64,000 nucleotides of DNA from Pelecanus crispus (taxonomy: Eukaryota; Chordata; Aves; Pelecaniformes; Pelecanidae): contig NC_134649.1 in NCBI RefSeq assembly GCF_030463565.1, positions 40,263,044 to 40,327,043 on the forward strand. The letters are read 5' to 3'. The notes under the pieces were generated by a model. That model saw only the letters and a program-made list of their open reading frames with translations, did not search any database and had not been told where the DNA came from. Every line of letters starts with the position of its first letter. Within the stretch, counting starts at the first letter, position 1. A program made the position numbers and the translations under genes. Below are positions 13,600 through 47,887 of this stretch, piece after piece.

Positions 13600-14169
13600 C
13601 CCCCAGCCCAGCAGCCCCAGAGCACCCCGCACCCCCCTGAGCGCTGGCAGCAGTGGCTCCGGCCCCGGGGCCACACATGGCCGTTTCCAATAGGGGACCT
13701 GAACAATTTGGCCTCCACCTGCCAGGAACCCTCATTTTCACACACAACTCGAGCACAGCGCGGGGAGGGGAGGGGAGCACAGGCAGGGAGAGCTTCAGCC
13801 ACCACCGAGCCACAGCAGGCTGAGCAAGGCTTGCTCGCAGGCTGCCCTGCGGGCACAGCGAGAGGCCCCGAGGCAGGAAGGGCCTGCCACGGCAGCGTGC
13901 AGCCCGCCGCAGGCCGGGACCCGGCGGGCGGTGCCGCCGGCGTGGCCGTGCCCCCCGCACGGCGGCCCCGAGCGGTACTGCGGGACCCCCCCACCACCGC
14001 CGCCGCCGCCCCTGACCTCCCCAACATGGCGGCGGGGAAGCGCCCCCTGCGCCCGCCCTCACCAGCGCCGTCGCAATAGCGCCTCGCTTTCGCTGCGCTT
14101 TACGGTAAGGCCGCAAAGCGGGGAAGGAGGCGGCCGGCTGAGGCGGTTGCCGGAGGAGCGGGGGCCGCC

Positions 14170-32142
<17,973 letters not shown>

Positions 32143-32258
32143 ACTGAGCAAAAAGATAAGCAAGAATTGTGACTTAAAGAACTGAAATAGAATTATCTTC
32201 TCGACAAGAACATTATTTTCCCACATCTGGGAAAAATAAGTTTCTGTAAGTAGATCAA

Positions 32259-32264
32259 AATAAA
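32259..32264 (+). terminator. Poly(A) signal of CCDC174
   Basis: An AATAAA hexamer lies 117 bp after the stop codon, followed by GT/T-rich sequence. It is the first consensus signal downstream, giving a short 3' UTR. Confidence 0.75.
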
Positions 32265-32289
32265 TCTCCTGGAGACCTAAGCTATTTTA

Positions 32290-35200
32290 CATCGTGGCTG
32301 TACTTTTGCCCTGTTGGTTCTTTTTTTTCCCCTCTTTATTAAAATTACGTGATTTTTTTTTTTTTTTTTTGGCAGTACTTGTTTAGTTTAGTACATATTT
32401 CATTTTAACTCTTTGCCACTTACACCTGAACTTTGGGTATATTAATGGCTTTCTTTCAAAAGATGAACTCCTCCTTTACTCTGTCACTCCCCAGCTAGCT
32501 TCTGGTTTGGAGGTACTACAAGTTCAGTGGCATCTGTAGAAACAGTATTGAAATGGCAGGCGCTCTGCTGCTAAATACAGAAAGATTTTAGGAAATTTGA
32601 AATCTACTTAACCTCCTGCCTTTTGGAAGTGCAGAGTATTATCTAGTGAACAGTGGTGGAGAGTAGTTCATGTGGACGTAATGGCTTCTGCATTCCTGAC
32701 ATCAGTATATAACTCAATTCTGTGAAGCAAATTAGAGTGGCATTGCAGAAATCAATAAATAATGATGATTAGACTAAGAATAAACACTTCACTAACTGTC
32801 TTACTGGTTTAGAAAATGCTCTCATAATTCTCCAAGTGCATTTTTCTTGCATGATCTGTTATATTTATGGCTTTATTTTACTTAATACTTTTTTCCAAAA
32901 ACTCTGATATTGCGGTCATTATATATAAAAAGCAGACCGACCTTTACCAAACAAGCTTTTAATTCAGAATGTCAGTAAACAAGAATAATACATATTTACC
33001 ATGTAGAACATTTTTGTTTCTGAAGATAATTTAAATACCCCCACTTGTATTTTAAAAACTCATACAAGGATAAGACCTAGAAAAGCAGGTTAGGATGGGA
33101 ATTTCATAGATTGTCTAAAGTTAAATGACAATGATAGTGTCAAAGTAGTGAACATTTGAACAAAATAGTGAACTGGCCAAAGAGACAGATACTGTGCTGC
33201 TCTTGTGTGCTTCAGTCAGATTTCAGGTTGCTCTGCAAAGCCTGGTGAGCAGCGATGTGTTCAAGGTCGCTGAGCAAACTTAGCAACATGCAGAACACAT
33301 TCACTGTCCCCAAACTCTATTTTAACTGCAGCTAGTAAACACACTTCCATCTCTCCTCTTTCCTGTATTGCTGGCTTTTGCACAGGAATTTGCAGAGCAA
33401 GAATAACACCTCACAGGAGGAACAACACCCCACAGGAGCACCAGTGGTACCATTTTAAGACCACAAAATACCCCAGTCTTTTATCCTTACAAAATGGTTA
33501 AGGAGACTGGAGCTTTATGATAACTTTGGGTTTCTGTTTCTCTGAACAGACCTAGAACTTGAGGATAGTGTGGCACTACTAATGGCCACATCCACCTGAA
33601 ACGCACAGAAGGCTTAGCAGCAGCTCCTTGGTTTTGCTGCTGCTGACACTGACCTGAACTCAGCTATTGGGTGTGGCGTTGGGGTGTGTATTTCTTCCTT
33701 TCCTTGAATCTCGTCAGTATGAATAAAGAACCTGAAAATAAATCATGATTGTATACTAATGACTAAAAGGAAGAAGAAGATGTTAAGAACCCATCTGGTT
33801 TTACCAAATGTGACAGCATCAGTGCAGGTTTTTTTCGTCATAAATTTGGTACAGTGTCAGGTTAGTTAATGTCCATGAGATGGCAGTCTAGTCATAACGA
33901 TTTTCTATAAGAAATTCTGCCAGTATATACCTATTTTCTGCTATTTGTTCCATAGTAACATTGCAATAGTCTCTGATGACCCTGATCTGAGTAGAATTTT
34001 TTCAAATGCTGCGTCACCTCACATTTAATTTTGAGTTTAAAACAGCTGCGTTGTGTTTTAGCAGCTTTCTTCCACAAAGATAGTAAGTGGTCAAAACACA
34101 AATTTCAAATTTGACTAGTTAGGAAAACAGTCATCTTGCAATGCCACCAGTTGTTGAACTTGTGCATAGAAACTGATGTTAAATGTTGTAATGTCTTGCA
34201 GAGAAGTGTTTGGTTGCCCACAGAGCAAGCAAGGCAAAAGCTAATTGCTAAGCTATAATTATTTGCAAAGACTCTACTATTTCTTTAGGGTACCAAACTA
34301 CTTGAGTAAATTTCCTAGGTATCCACTACCAGATTTCACTGCTGTGCCTTGCCAGGGGGATCACCACCTTTGTCCTCATGCTTAACCATGATCCACTGGT
34401 ACGGCTGGAACATGTCTAATAGCGTGTTGACAGAAGTGATTTAATAGCGATTGTCACATTTAAGCTATTTAATTAGGGCAGCCTGGTTGTTACAGCACAA
34501 GAAATAAAAGACCTCATTCAGATTTCTACCATCAGTCTGGGAAAGCTTTGTTCAAATGATCTAACTTTTGTGCACATGAGCAAATGGTTAAGTTTGAACT
34601 CAAAACAGCTTAGCTGCATGTTGGAATAAACACTGGAATAAACAGCTAAGATTTCACTTGTAACGGGCAATTTCAATGTGTGAGGCAGGGTAGAACTGGT
34701 TTCCAGCTTAGAAACACTGCTTTTTTAAAGCAGGTAATGCATTTAGAAGTATTTTATGAAATCTATTGGAAAAACAATGCCTTTTGACCAGAGATGCTTT
34801 AGCTAATCCATATTTAAATTTCATAGGAAGAAACAATTTAATACTATAGTTTTTTGGATCCTACAAATAAGATCAGACTGAATGAGCAATTCTGCTGTTT
34901 GAAAGAAATTGAAAAAAAAAGATTTTAAAAACTGACATGTATTTTATATCTTTGAAAGGTCGTAACTTAGAAATCACTATAATGCCCTTGGAAGATGGGG
35001 GTGCAAATGGAACCATGACAGTTTGGAGAAAAGGGAAATGGAAGATGGAGATTGGCGGAGCTTCTAAAGCTGCAAAGGAATCACTAGTCCATGCCCAGTT
35101 AGACCCAGGAGCGCTGTGCTCCAACTGCCCATGGTATCTCTGTGTTACATTGTGTCCCTCTTTCTAATTTTTTTGTTTGTTTAAGGCAGCGGTGGGAGGA

Positions 35201-35379
35201 AGGATCAACTGGGACATAAAAGCATCAGAAAGTCCCCAGAGTGTTTTGAAGCTTGCGGGGCAGTGCATTGAAGCATTTTAGGATGTTTTGGGTTGTGTAC
35301 TTCATGATTTCTTAGCCACTCTCAGTCTAGAATCACAGTACATTACAATTATTTATTAATTAAGCCTCAGAATATTATT
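32290..35379. other. Intergenic, nothing recognised
   Basis: AT-rich sequence with T-runs (32351-32371). No frame carries a known domain. An alternative longer CCDC174 3' UTR could occupy part of it. Confidence 0.5.
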
Positions 35380-35525
35380 CTGAAGTAAGATAATACCACT
35401 GTCCCCATTTTGCAGAAAGAAGAAAACTAAAATGTAAAATGTCTTATGCAAGGTCACAAAGTAAGTCCGTGGCAGAGCAGAAGTTCAAACCCAGTTCTCC
35501 AGGCTGGCTGACACGCTAGAGAAGT
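35380..35525 (-). mobile_element. Ancient MIR-type CORE-SINE relic, reverse orientation
   Basis: CCCCATTTTGCAGAAAGAAG at 35402 corresponds to the MIR complement CCCCATTTTACAGATGAGG. Then GCAAGGTCACAAAGTAAGTC (35448) and GTGGCAGAGCAGAAGTTCAA followed by ACCCAGTTCT match CAAGGTCACACAGCTAGTAA and GTGGCAGAGCCGGGATTCGA. The order and spacing are those of the MIR core read from the opposite strand. This is the best preserved of the ancient SINE relics here. Confidence 0.78.
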
Positions 35526-36363
35526 TTCATATTTAAGACCTCACATGAATCAGTATGTGGAAGTCGTTCAGAGTAGGGTATGACTACCTTGGAGCTGAAC
35601 TAGCTCTAAAACATGGGCAAAGTACTTTAAAACGTTAGAGCTTGACTTGAAGTCATTATGGCAATCATATCCTTTGATGGATTTCCCTATAAAGAATGTA
35701 TTCATTCCCTACTGCCTTCTGGGCTTTGTTTTTTCTATGCCCTTCAGAGTGTGGGTAATTTAATGTATATATGTGATTTAGGACCTGCATTGTCTTTGCA
35801 TTAGTTTAACACTGAGCTGGAGCTGCACAAAGGAATGAAATGCCATTTATTACATAGCATTATGTAAAAACATACGATCAAAGTGTTCAGCTTGTTCAGC
35901 TTCATTTCCATAGCCTAATATTAAACACAGGAGGACTCTTGGCCAGGAAGGCAGTTCAATGTCTACATTAAACTAAAGCCTATTGAGAACAGCTTTCCCA
36001 CAGCAGCGATCTGTCACTTTGCCATTTGGTCTCCTTCCCTCGTCTTGATTTTTGGCTGAAACGCTTTTACATATTCTCTCATGCTGCGGAGTACACATTT
36101 CTGTTCAGTCTATTTCGCTCTTATTTCACTCAGACCGCCTTGAGTTAGCTTCACAGTGATTGGCAACCTCATTCATTTCATTTAGTAATTCCTGGGGCAA
36201 ACAATTGCTTATTGATATGCTACCAAGGTTATATTTCTCTCATGTTCTGGTCAGATCTAGAGGATGTTGTCTCCCATTCCCTCTTCCTCCTCATTTTAAA
36301 CCACCCCCATCCAAGTTACCTATTTTGACACCAGCAGAAAATGGGTGTGCACTTGGGTTATGT
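35526..36363. other. Intergenic, nothing recognised
   Basis: No open frame with a known domain and no named repeat seen. Confidence 0.45.
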
Positions 36364-36566
36364 CATAGAATCATAGAATCATTTAGGTTGGAAAAGACCT
36401 TTAAGATCATCCAGTCCAACCATTAGCCTAACACTACCAACTCCACCACTAAACCAATTAAGGGTAGAGTAGCAATTTCATGTTTCCTGGCTTGGCGGAT
36501 GGATTATTTTTTAATGAAAGTAAAAACTAGGAATCATTAAGGTTGCAAAGGATCTCTAAGATCATC
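36364..36566 (-). mobile_element. CR1 composite 3' tail (second locus)
   Basis: It begins CATAGAATCATAGAATCATT, continues through the CR1 3' UTR (AAGACCTTTAAGATCATCCA) and at about 36533 passes into a second CR1 3' terminus (AATCATTAAGGTTGCAAAGG). The linker (CCTGGCTTGGCGG, then GAAAGTAAAAACTAGGAATC) is the same as in the copy at 5994-6190. Only the tail part is present. Confidence 0.88.
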
Positions 36567-38629
36567 AGTATATGACTGATGTAAGTAAAGTAAAGCAAGC
36601 TTCTGTTTTCATTCTCTGACCATGCAAAATTGTGGGCACGCTGTATCAATGGTTGCATTTCATGTGTTGGAACAGAGCTCTGCCCCAAGAGGTACCAGTG
36701 GTGGCTCGTGTTGCCTTCAGTGTTCTGCACAGAACCAGGAGCAGTCCCTGGCTCTTGAGCAACACATCTAAGGCAGCTTTGTCCCACATCTTTGTGTGAA
36801 TATTTTTTCTGATACAGAAGTTATCTTTGTCCAAAATGCAAAAAGCATTCAAGCATGCTTGAATTTCAACCTTCACCTGCTCTATCTACCTGGCAGGACT
36901 CAATCTGATCTCCAGACAAGTACCATTACAATTTTCTCTGTGTCACCAAAGGCTGATTTTCACCCCCTTGGAGGGCAGCAGGGATCTGGATCTGACTGTG
37001 AACTATTAGCATGTCAGCTAAGGCTGCTAGAAGGGGTAAAAAGTATCTGGCTGCAATTCTGTAATGCTAGAGGCAGATACTGTATCGATCACATTGTCCT
37101 CATTTTTAATACGAATGGCTTTCCAAGTCCTTGGCTGTCCAGGAGGCCCAGTCCTGATACCAGTTCTATCAGTAGCTCTAGAGATGTGAAAATCTAGTCC
37201 TGCTAGAACCTAATGTCTCCCATCTTGTAGTAAACTTGGACCAAGATCTTCCCTCCTCTTCCTTTTTTTGGTGTGTTGAAATTTCATCTAAAATTGAAGT
37301 CCAACCTTGACCCATAAGACCCAAGGTACTGACTTTGTATCTTAAGTAGTTAAATAGGTTAAACAGAGGCAAGAACAAATGTAAAAATGTACCAGGAGTT
37401 GGTTAGCATGCAGATGATTGGATTAATTTACCCCTCTGTCAAAGATATGGCCTCAAGCAGGCCACAGGAACTTGAACTTTCATAAAAATTCAATTGAAAT
37501 TTATCAGTTCTAGCTAGACGTTTACTTTGTAATTAAGAAAGTGCTTTGCTTGCTTTCTCTAATTAAACCAAATAAAGTTCCGTTTTCACAGTCAGAGAAG
37601 TAAATACTATGCTTAGTAAGCTTCTAAGGAAGAAAAATAACTCCTATGCTTCTGGAAAGTTTAAAATTAGTTTAGCCTCATTTAAAGAGGAAGTGCAAGA
37701 TGTTGCTCTGCTGGTGTTCTGCCAGCCCTGCCACTAACTCTTGTCATGATTTGAGACACAGAGGTGCCTGATCATGTTCAGCCCCCACCACACTCAATTA
37801 TTAATATGCTTTGACCTATAAGTGCAAAGTGACTGACACCTTATATATAATTTATGGTAACGTGGGCTTTTGCTGACAGAAGTGTTGGATGACTGTAACT
37901 GTTGCAATTACCCAGCCTTCCAGCTCAAATTGCAGCTGTGACCAGAATTCAGAGAATGATCCTTCTGCTTGTAGTATTCAAGAGAGGCTGCTAGCCTCTA
38001 TCCAGAGGTGCCAACACCATTCATTGCTTATCCTGTATTGCTGTAGGTGCTCTTTTCACTTGGACCAGTGTAACTCACCTAAATTTATTCATATAGGTTT
38101 TAAAGTATCTTAAGTGCTCTCGTAAGAAATCATCAGAGACACCAAGGAGCCAATCTGCTATAGGTGTGTTACAACTAAACAGTTTAATCTTTTGTCCTAG
38201 CGATCTCTCCCTCATTTGTTTACCCTGTCCTCCCTTGATGTTTGCGAGGACGCTTTTCCCTTACTTTAAGACTGTAGCATACAGGAGCACCAGAGATCCT
38301 CTCCCTGATAGCATCGAGGGCTACCCCTCTCCCCAAAACCACCAAATTAACACCAAGCTGATTCACCTAAAGCTTTAAAGAACATACAGGCATGGTTTTA
38401 GACCAGAAAGATGTCATTACACCGTGCTGTCTTCTAGAAGATCCAGCTCCCCCAAAAATGGATATTTAACTTATGCACAAAGGGCGTTCAGAAAACTATT
38501 AACATATACCCTTGCACCGTCACAGCTGGTGGGATGCTGTGCCACAAAAATACAAAAGACCTTGATCCTTGAAGAATTCCATGACAAAATGTGTCATCTC
38601 CAAGACCTTGTCCAGAGGCTGGAGCACAC
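36567..38629. other. Intergenic, nothing recognised
   Basis: No recognised exon on either strand. I looked for ATRIP, which neighbours TMA7 in mammals, and saw no frame resembling it. Short frames such as 36796-37197 look like chance. Confidence 0.45.
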
Positions 38630-39570
38630 CTCCCTCACGCGCGGTGCCAGGAGCGAACACCGCCCGCGGGAGGGAAAGGTGCAGGAAGTTCTTCTCTCTG
38701 GAGAGGCCCTGGCTCCTCGCTGTTAAGGAACAGGCAGCCCAGCACTGCCAGCTGAGGCCCTGCGGACAAGCGTCTCCCTTAGGGCGCTGGCGCTGTTCCG
38801 GCCGCCGGCGAGAGGCCGCCCAGTGCCGTGGGGCCCCGAGGGGCGACCGCCCGCCCTCGCGCCCCGCCGTGAGGCGGGAACCTCTCCGCGCAGGGCGCAT
38901 GCGCGCAGACCGCGCGGCCGCCACGGCAGGAGAGCGCATGCGCGGCGCGGGCGGCTTTGCCTGGTGCGGCCCCGGGACACCGGCGGCCGCGACCCTGTGG
39001 GAGCTCCGGGGAGCCGTGCTGCCGTGGCACTGCTGGGCAGGAGGCAGCAAAGACGGGCTGTACGCCGCTCTGGGAGCTCCGGAGAGGCGACCCGTGCTCC
39101 AGGCGGCGGACGGCCGGAGGGAAGCGGTGCGCATGCGCAAGCCGCACCTCTGCAATACCGGGATGTCCGTGAGCGAGGGCCGCCGCGTGCGGGCTGTGGT
39201 CAGTGCGCATGCGCCAGGGTCTCCGCAGCCTCTGGGCGTGAGCCGGGGGGCGCAGGCGCGCGTCTGCCGCCCGCCGTACGGGCGAGCGGGGGGGGGGGGG
39301 GGAAATTCCTGCGGCCGCAGTGCGCATGCGCCCGGCTGCCGCCTGCAGCGCCGCGACCTGGCCGCAGGGGGGCGGCAGAGCCCGGGCGCAGCTCGCGCCT
39401 CCGGCCCGCGGCGGGGGGCCGCTCCCCGCCCCTGGCGGCACCGGGGCCCGCCCCGTCCGCTTCCAGGCGTCGAGGGCACCCGTCTTGCCCGCCCTGCTGA
39501 AACGGGGCCGCGTGTTTCAAGGGGACGAAGAGTGGCGCGAGCCCTGAATAGTCACCCTCAGAAGGTAACG
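38630..39570. promoter_or_regulatory. Orphan CpG island with five NRF1-type palindromes
   Basis: This roughly 940-bp block is very CpG-rich. It holds five exact copies of GCGCATGCGC at 38895-38904, 38934-38943, 39129-39138, 39205-39214 and 39322-39331, the core of the NRF1 recognition site. A GGGAGCTCCGG element occurs twice about 71 bp apart (near 39000 and 39071). A plausible + strand splice donor (GAAG|GTAACG) follows at 39565. Long frames cross the island on both strands (38569-39585 +, 39479-38520 -), but their Arg/Pro/Ala/Gly composition looks like a GC artefact. It may be the promoter of an unannotated gene or lncRNA. Direction is undetermined. Confidence 0.7.
39288..39302. repeat. Poly-G run (15 G)
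   Basis: An uninterrupted G15 lies inside the CpG island. Confidence 0.9.
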
Positions 39571-40519
39571 CCCCCAGCCCTCTAGAAACCCCTCTTTTTA
39601 ACGGGGAAACCCTCCGAGTAGCACCTGGTGCACCGACAACCAACACCCGCAGTCTCTTCCTTATGAGCCCAGAATGTGTCTTCAGATTTACCACGCACCT
39701 CCCCACACATGCAGTCGAAGTGCCTCGTTGCTTACAGAAGCGATCCCCCACTTGCAGCCACCGGCTGCCCCTCCTGACAGAGGGAGCAGTCCGTATGCCA
39801 CCATTACCATCCACTCAGGTAGTAAGCACCCTATGTTAATTTTTTCCCCCTTAACTCCCGCCTCAGGAACATCCTATTCCTTCCTTGAAGTTTCCATACC
39901 CAGTGTACTGTCACTGCTACTAATTTCAAACATTAAGTTCTACTCCCATAAGCACTGTGCCCTTCTCGCCACCCTCCCCCAAGGCACTGCTTGTGAGCCT
40001 AAAGGAGCCATGATGCTGTCAGTATGCAGAAGTTCCAGGAAAACACGGTGTAGGTGACTTTTTGTAGGACAAAGGCAAGCATATGTTCAGCAGCCACTGG
40101 GACCATATGGCATAGCACCACAGCGTACCTAAGTAGTAACTATGAAAAGGAATATTATTTTGGATAGTGGTTGACCCTAAGGTAACCACTTTGCTGGCAA
40201 AGGGAGTATAACCCAACCTTTTGTTTAGAGAAAATTTCTAGCTCTTAGGAGAGCATATTCTGATATAGCCACATCTTAGACAGCTGAGGCTAAACCTGAG
40301 CCTCCAGATTAAAACTCTGCAGATTTTAATGCTCAGGTCCTGACTCCTATCATCAAAAGAGAGCAGAACTTGAAATTTATTCTCACAAATGACTACCAAA
40401 CCAGCAGAAGCACTCAGGCTGCATAAGGTCACATGTGGTCTTCAGTGAAAGTCTCATTTCCAGTATAAAACAGTAATGCCATTTTTAAAACAAAACCTAC
40501 AGGTAAAGAGAGAAAATAT
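39571..40519. other. Intergenic between CpG island and TMA7 3' end
   Basis: No recognised gene or named repeat. If the island drives a + strand transcript, it would run through here toward the TMA7 3' end. Confidence 0.4.
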
Positions 40520-40538
40520 TACATCTTAACAAAAAAGA

Positions 40539-40544
40539 TTTATT
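40539..40544 (-). terminator. Poly(A) signal of TMA7
   Basis: AATAAA on the - strand, 115 bp after the TMA7 stop codon, followed by T-rich sequence. It gives a short 3' UTR. Confidence 0.8.
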
Positions 40545-40658
40545 CTGACTAAACAAAATGTACAATGTTTCCCAAACAATAGCAAGTTTTCGTGACTCTC
40601 TGACGTCTGCAGATCCATTGAGTAACTCGATCACTTCTTACCCTGCAGTTTGATCAAA

Positions 40659-45570
<4,912 letters not shown>

Positions 45571-45576
45571 GGTGCC

Positions 45577-45602
45577 CGCTCCGCTCCGCTCCGCTCCGCT
45601 CC
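45577..45602. repeat. (CCGCT)n short tandem repeat in the divergent promoter
   Basis: About five CCGCT pentamers start 7 bp from the TMA7 start codon, within its 5' UTR. Confidence 0.9.
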
Positions 45603-45739
45603 GCCGCGCCGCCCCTCGCCCCAGCGCGCGCGCACGCGGGCTCGCGCCGCCGCGGGGCCGCTTCCGCCTGGCCCCGCGCGGCCGCCGTAGCGTTTCCGCC
45701 GCCGCTTCCGCCTCAGGCGCCGGGCCGGTCCCCGGGCAG

Positions 45740-47858
45740 GTAGGAGGTGCTGCCCGGGCTGGGTGATGCGGAGGGGGCCGGCAGCCCCGGCGAGCTCTTC
45801 CCGGCGGGGCTGCCCGGTGGGGAAGGAGCGGCTCGGCCCGGCCCCCGCCGCGCACGGAGCTCCGGGCCGCCCCTGGCGCTGGCGGGCGCGGCCTGGGCGA
45901 GGGCCGGCGGTGGGAGCCCCCGCGGCGGGCCGCTCCCTCCCGCGGGTCGCCTCCTTTGGCCGAGGTGAGGCCGGTGCTGCTGCCCGGGCCTGTGCGTGGC
46001 TACTGGAGGCGGTAGCGGCCTCGCCGTGCTGGTCCGTAGGGTGCCGGGAGCGTGGTCCCGTAGCTCTGGGGGCGGTGCAAGGGCCCTCTCCGGCAGGGAA
46101 GGAGGAGGTCATGTGGAAAAACCAGACTTTTTCCCCCCTCGAGCGTGAGAAGTAGAGCTGCGGATGCGCGGTGGTGTGTCAAAAATTCTGTTTTTACATT
46201 TTGGCAGTGACAAAAGAGACTGCTGTAAAATAAGATAGGACCCGCAAAACTAGTCTTACTCGCCACTGATGTCCAGTGTGTGTAGCAACTGGGGTGTAAA
46301 GCTTTTGAAAGAATATTTATGTGAATGACTGCAGGCAGAGGAAACTCAATCTCTTACAAGGGGAAGCAAGAGAGGCACAAGGCATGTTATCTCAGCTGAA
46401 GCTTTCATAACTGGCTTAGGTCCTATTAGCTCAGACTGAGATTATTTTCTCTGCAGTCTGTTTGCAACTGTCTACATAGAAATTCTTCTAAAAATCTCAA
46501 CTTTCTCTTTTTGCTGTACTGTCTCAATAGCCTGAATATTTGATAAAACTCTTCATGCAGTAGCGCAAGTAAAAGAGGGAAATCTTGCAGTCTAGAATGG
46601 ACAAAGTTGAGCTGAGGTTTTAGTACATGGTCTGCAACATGCAGTAGGTGTTGTAACGATAAGATGTGTGAGTGATGCTGGAAGGAGAGCAAACTTACTT
46701 CATTTCCATGTTCTTGTGGTTTTGATCTACCATATTATTATGCATATAAAACAACTGGTAAGATTTTCACGATGCTGTTTGCTGTCTATTTGTTAGAAAT
46801 ACTTAACAGGGAATGAACCTGTGGTGTTCAGAATCAGTAGCCAGCTAAAAGCTGATCAAAAATGTCTTCCCTTAGGAAAAATCCTTTCCTGTGGAGATGC
46901 CCGTATTTGCACATATGTGATGTCATTAGCCACCTAAAACAAGCACGGAAAACTGTTTTAAAACAATGTAAAAAACCTGTGCAGCAACTATCAAGCTTTC
47001 TCAATAATCCATGTTTTTACATTATAACACAGTCATACTCAAACTTCATATAAAACCTTATTTGAAAGCTTTCCTGTTTACGGTTTCTAGAGGAATGCGC
47101 TCAGTAGAAGATTAAGATCTTATTAACAAATCAGTAGACAATAAACTGTAACTAGCAGTCTGCTTTTGCAGTGTAAGCAAGAACTTTAAGCTCATTTTAA
47201 AATGCAGCCCTAGCTGTGTGTTCACTACCTGATATTTTTCTGATCTTGCGTCTCTTCCTTATGTTTTACTTTTGTAGGCAGTCTCATGAGAATACTTGTG
47301 TTCAGTTCAGCACTTCTGTGTTTTCTCTCTGTCCTTTATGTTTTTGTCTTTGCATTCTTCCACACTTCGTGTATCTGTGGAGTGTAAGATAAAAGGAATG
47401 ATCAAGCCCCACTTCCTATGAAGATTTTTTTCCCCTCTCTCTGTCTTTTTTCCTTTTCTTTCACAGAATTGTTACTACCTGTGATGTGGTACATCAAACT
47501 CAAGTGTGAAAGCACAAGGCAAAATTTCATATGGCAATCACTTTTGTGCTGAAGCGTTAAATTACTCTGAAGCTACTCCTGCTGGTACTGGATCTGCACG
47601 TGATCACTATTCACGCAATGAGTAAATTAGTAATCAAGAAGCATGATGGGAGTACTTACTAACAGGAAAAAAGCAGGAATCTGTGGCAGAACTGCCTTTT
47701 GTTGAAAACTGGGGAAAGTTCTGTAGGTAAGTAATGGTGTAAAACTAGTGATGGTTTAGCCATTCTTGAAGTTTATTGGTTTTGGTACACATGTAGTTTT
47801 AAGAGGTATTAATCAGCCATACTTCAATAACTTTTCTTTTTCTTATTCATCCTTGTAG
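45740..47858 (+). other. CCDC51 intron 1 (5' UTR intron)
   Basis: The donor after 45739 is GGCAG|GTAGGA and the acceptor is ATCCTTGTAG ending at 47858. It contains a possible alternative untranslated exon at 47467-47726. The rest shows no recognised element. Confidence 0.75.
47467..47726 (+). other. Possible alternative 5' UTR exon of CCDC51
   Basis: An acceptor-like TTTCTTTCACAG precedes 47467 and a near-ideal donor CTGTAG|GTAAGTAA follows 47726. The segment has no long open frame and lies 132 bp before exon 2, so it could only be untranslated. No sequence in the window proves its use. Confidence 0.35.
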
Positions 47859-47887
47859 CACTTTTGTTCAGTGGTTAAATTCAAGAC

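Noticed and set aside
13432-14116. Open frames of 215, 173 and 177 codons before CCDC174
   Set aside because: CpG-island artefacts without domains, overlapping in opposite directions.
13599-14169. A divergent protein-coding gene opposite CCDC174
   Set aside because: CpG islands allow divergent transcription, but no exon could be recognised in the 13 kb to the left.
38520-39585. Long open frames of 319, 338, 225, 220 and 204 codons on both strands
   Set aside because: They all lie in the CpG island, overlap one another in several frames and are made of Arg/Pro/Ala/Gly. Stop codons are rare in very GC-rich DNA, and no domain is visible.
32290-40519. ATRIP expected next to TMA7 from mammalian synteny
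   Set aside because: No frame on either strand resembles ATRIP; only the orphan CpG island is present.
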